DNA of 64,000 nt from the NCBI RefSeq assembly GCF_029338275.1, contig NZ_CP119789.1, positions 2,108,001-2,172,000 on the forward strand. Reading direction: 5' to 3'. This document shows, one piece after another, positions 63,532 to 64,000 of this stretch. A program made the position numbers and the translations under genes. The notes beneath the pieces were generated by a model. That model was not told where the DNA came from, ran no database searches, and saw only the letters and a program-made list of their open reading frames with translations. Positions within the stretch are counted from its first letter, which is position 1. The number at the start of each line of letters is the position of its first letter. The stretch comes from Haloarcula ordinaria. GTDB lineage: Archaea; Halobacteriota; Halobacteria; Halobacteriales; Haloarculaceae.

Positions 63532-64000
63532 ATGAAGACTGACACCGGTTCACCGCTGGTCAGCGTCGTCATCCCGACGTACGGCCGGCCGGAGTTCCTC
63601 ACGGACGCCGTTCGGAGTGTGGTCGACCAGACCTACCCCAACGTCGAGCTCGTCGTCGTCGACGACCACTCCCCAGAACCGGTCGAACCGTTGCTCGCGG
63701 ATGTCCCCTTCGACGACCTGGCCCACGCCGAGGTCGTTCGACACGAGGAGAACAGGGGTGGGAACGCCGCTCGCCGGACCGGTATCGAACGGTCACGGGG
63801 TGAGTTCGTCGCCTTCCTCGACGACGACGACTACTGGGACCAGACGCTCGTCGAACGTGTGGTCTCGACGTTTCGTGAATCGGGGCCCGACGTCGGCGTC
63901 GTCATCGCCGGTACCAGAATCGTCGACGAGAACGAAACCGAGCTCGGGGTGGTCATTCCGGACGCCACCGGAGACGTGACCGAGCAGATTCTCCGTGGAA
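63532..64000 (+). CDS. GT2 family glycosyltransferase (partial)
   Basis: Starts at ATG 63532 (MKTDTGSPLVSVVIPTYGRP) and is cut by the right edge after about 156 residues. VDQTYPNVELVVVDDHSPEP, NRGGNAARRTGIERSRGEFV and FLDDDDYWD are GT2 nucleotide and metal motifs. It follows the deacetylase by 94 nt. Donor and acceptor unknown. Confidence 0.88.
   Translation, partial: MKTDTGSPLVSVVIPTYGRPEFLTDAVRSVVDQTYPNVELVVVDDHSPEPVEPLLADVPFDDLAHAEVVRHEENRGGNAARRTGIERSRGEFVAFLDDDDYWDQTLVERVVSTFRESGPDVGVVIAGTRIVDENETELGVVIPDATGDVTEQILRG

Noticed and set aside
1..64000. CRISPR array or cas genes
   Set aside because: No regularly spaced repeats or Cas-like proteins were seen; the only direct repeats are the pair near 9 kb.

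Overview
The window looks like a stretch of chromosome from a halophilic archaeon (class Halobacteria). GC is very high, with G/C-rich third codon positions. The proteins are strongly acidic. Secretion signals are Tat-lipobox type. Promoters are TTTATA-like boxes about 25 nt ahead of leaderless starts. Many families are haloarchaeal: GfcR, RdfA, DUF7344, DUF7260, HalOD1 and an archaea-specific SMC-like protein. The amylolytic genes and the glycerol genes suggest a Haloarcula/Halomicrobium-type organism, but I cannot fix the genus. I see no rRNA, tRNA, CRISPR array or intact insertion sequence.

Region 1 (about 0.5-36 kb) is a carbon-uptake and central-carbon island. It holds a TrmB regulator, a sugar ABC-type ATPase and a lipoprotein sugar-binding protein, with no permease genes between them. 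It then holds the sugar-catabolism regulator GfcR, gluconate dehydratase (semi-phosphorylative Entner-Doudoroff pathway), a giant two-module GH15 glucoamylase divergent from a GH13 amylase, PEP carboxylase, and the glpABC / glpK-membrane protein glycerol locus. The region ends with a ROK sugar kinase, pyruvate kinase and KDG kinase. Together these could degrade starch to glucose, run glucose to gluconate to KDG to pyruvate, burn glycerol to DHAP, and refill oxaloacetate.

Region 2 (36-51.6 kb) is regulatory and structural. It has a gene-poor AT-richer kilobase with a tiny membrane protein, then a DUF5805/tyrosine-recombinase pair and a CBS protein. The rod-shape factor RdfA lies beside an SMC/Rad50-like ATPase. 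GlmS, two DUF7344 membrane-linked HTH proteins in divergent orientation, a winged-helix protein, a HalOD1 protein and a CARDB-repeat surface protein follow.

Region 3 (52-64 kb, plus the partial gene at the left edge) is a surface-glycan cluster. It has several GT2 enzymes, one GT4, the UDP-ManNAc pathway (WecB/WecC), a Gfo/Idh/MocA oxidoreductase, a VCBS/FG-GAP repeat protein, a DUF1616 membrane protein and a NodB-like lipoprotein. GlmS at 45-47 kb would feed amino-sugar precursors to it. The most unusual items are the tandem GH15 enzyme, a cluster of hairpin repeats that begins inside the gluconate dehydratase stop region, an M24 'peptidase' that has lost its metal site, an Orc1/Cdc6-like ATPase next to glpK with a changed Walker B motif, a pyruvate kinase with a dead phosphohistidine domain, a mini-ORF abutting glmS, and a repeat array between the two DUF7344 genes.
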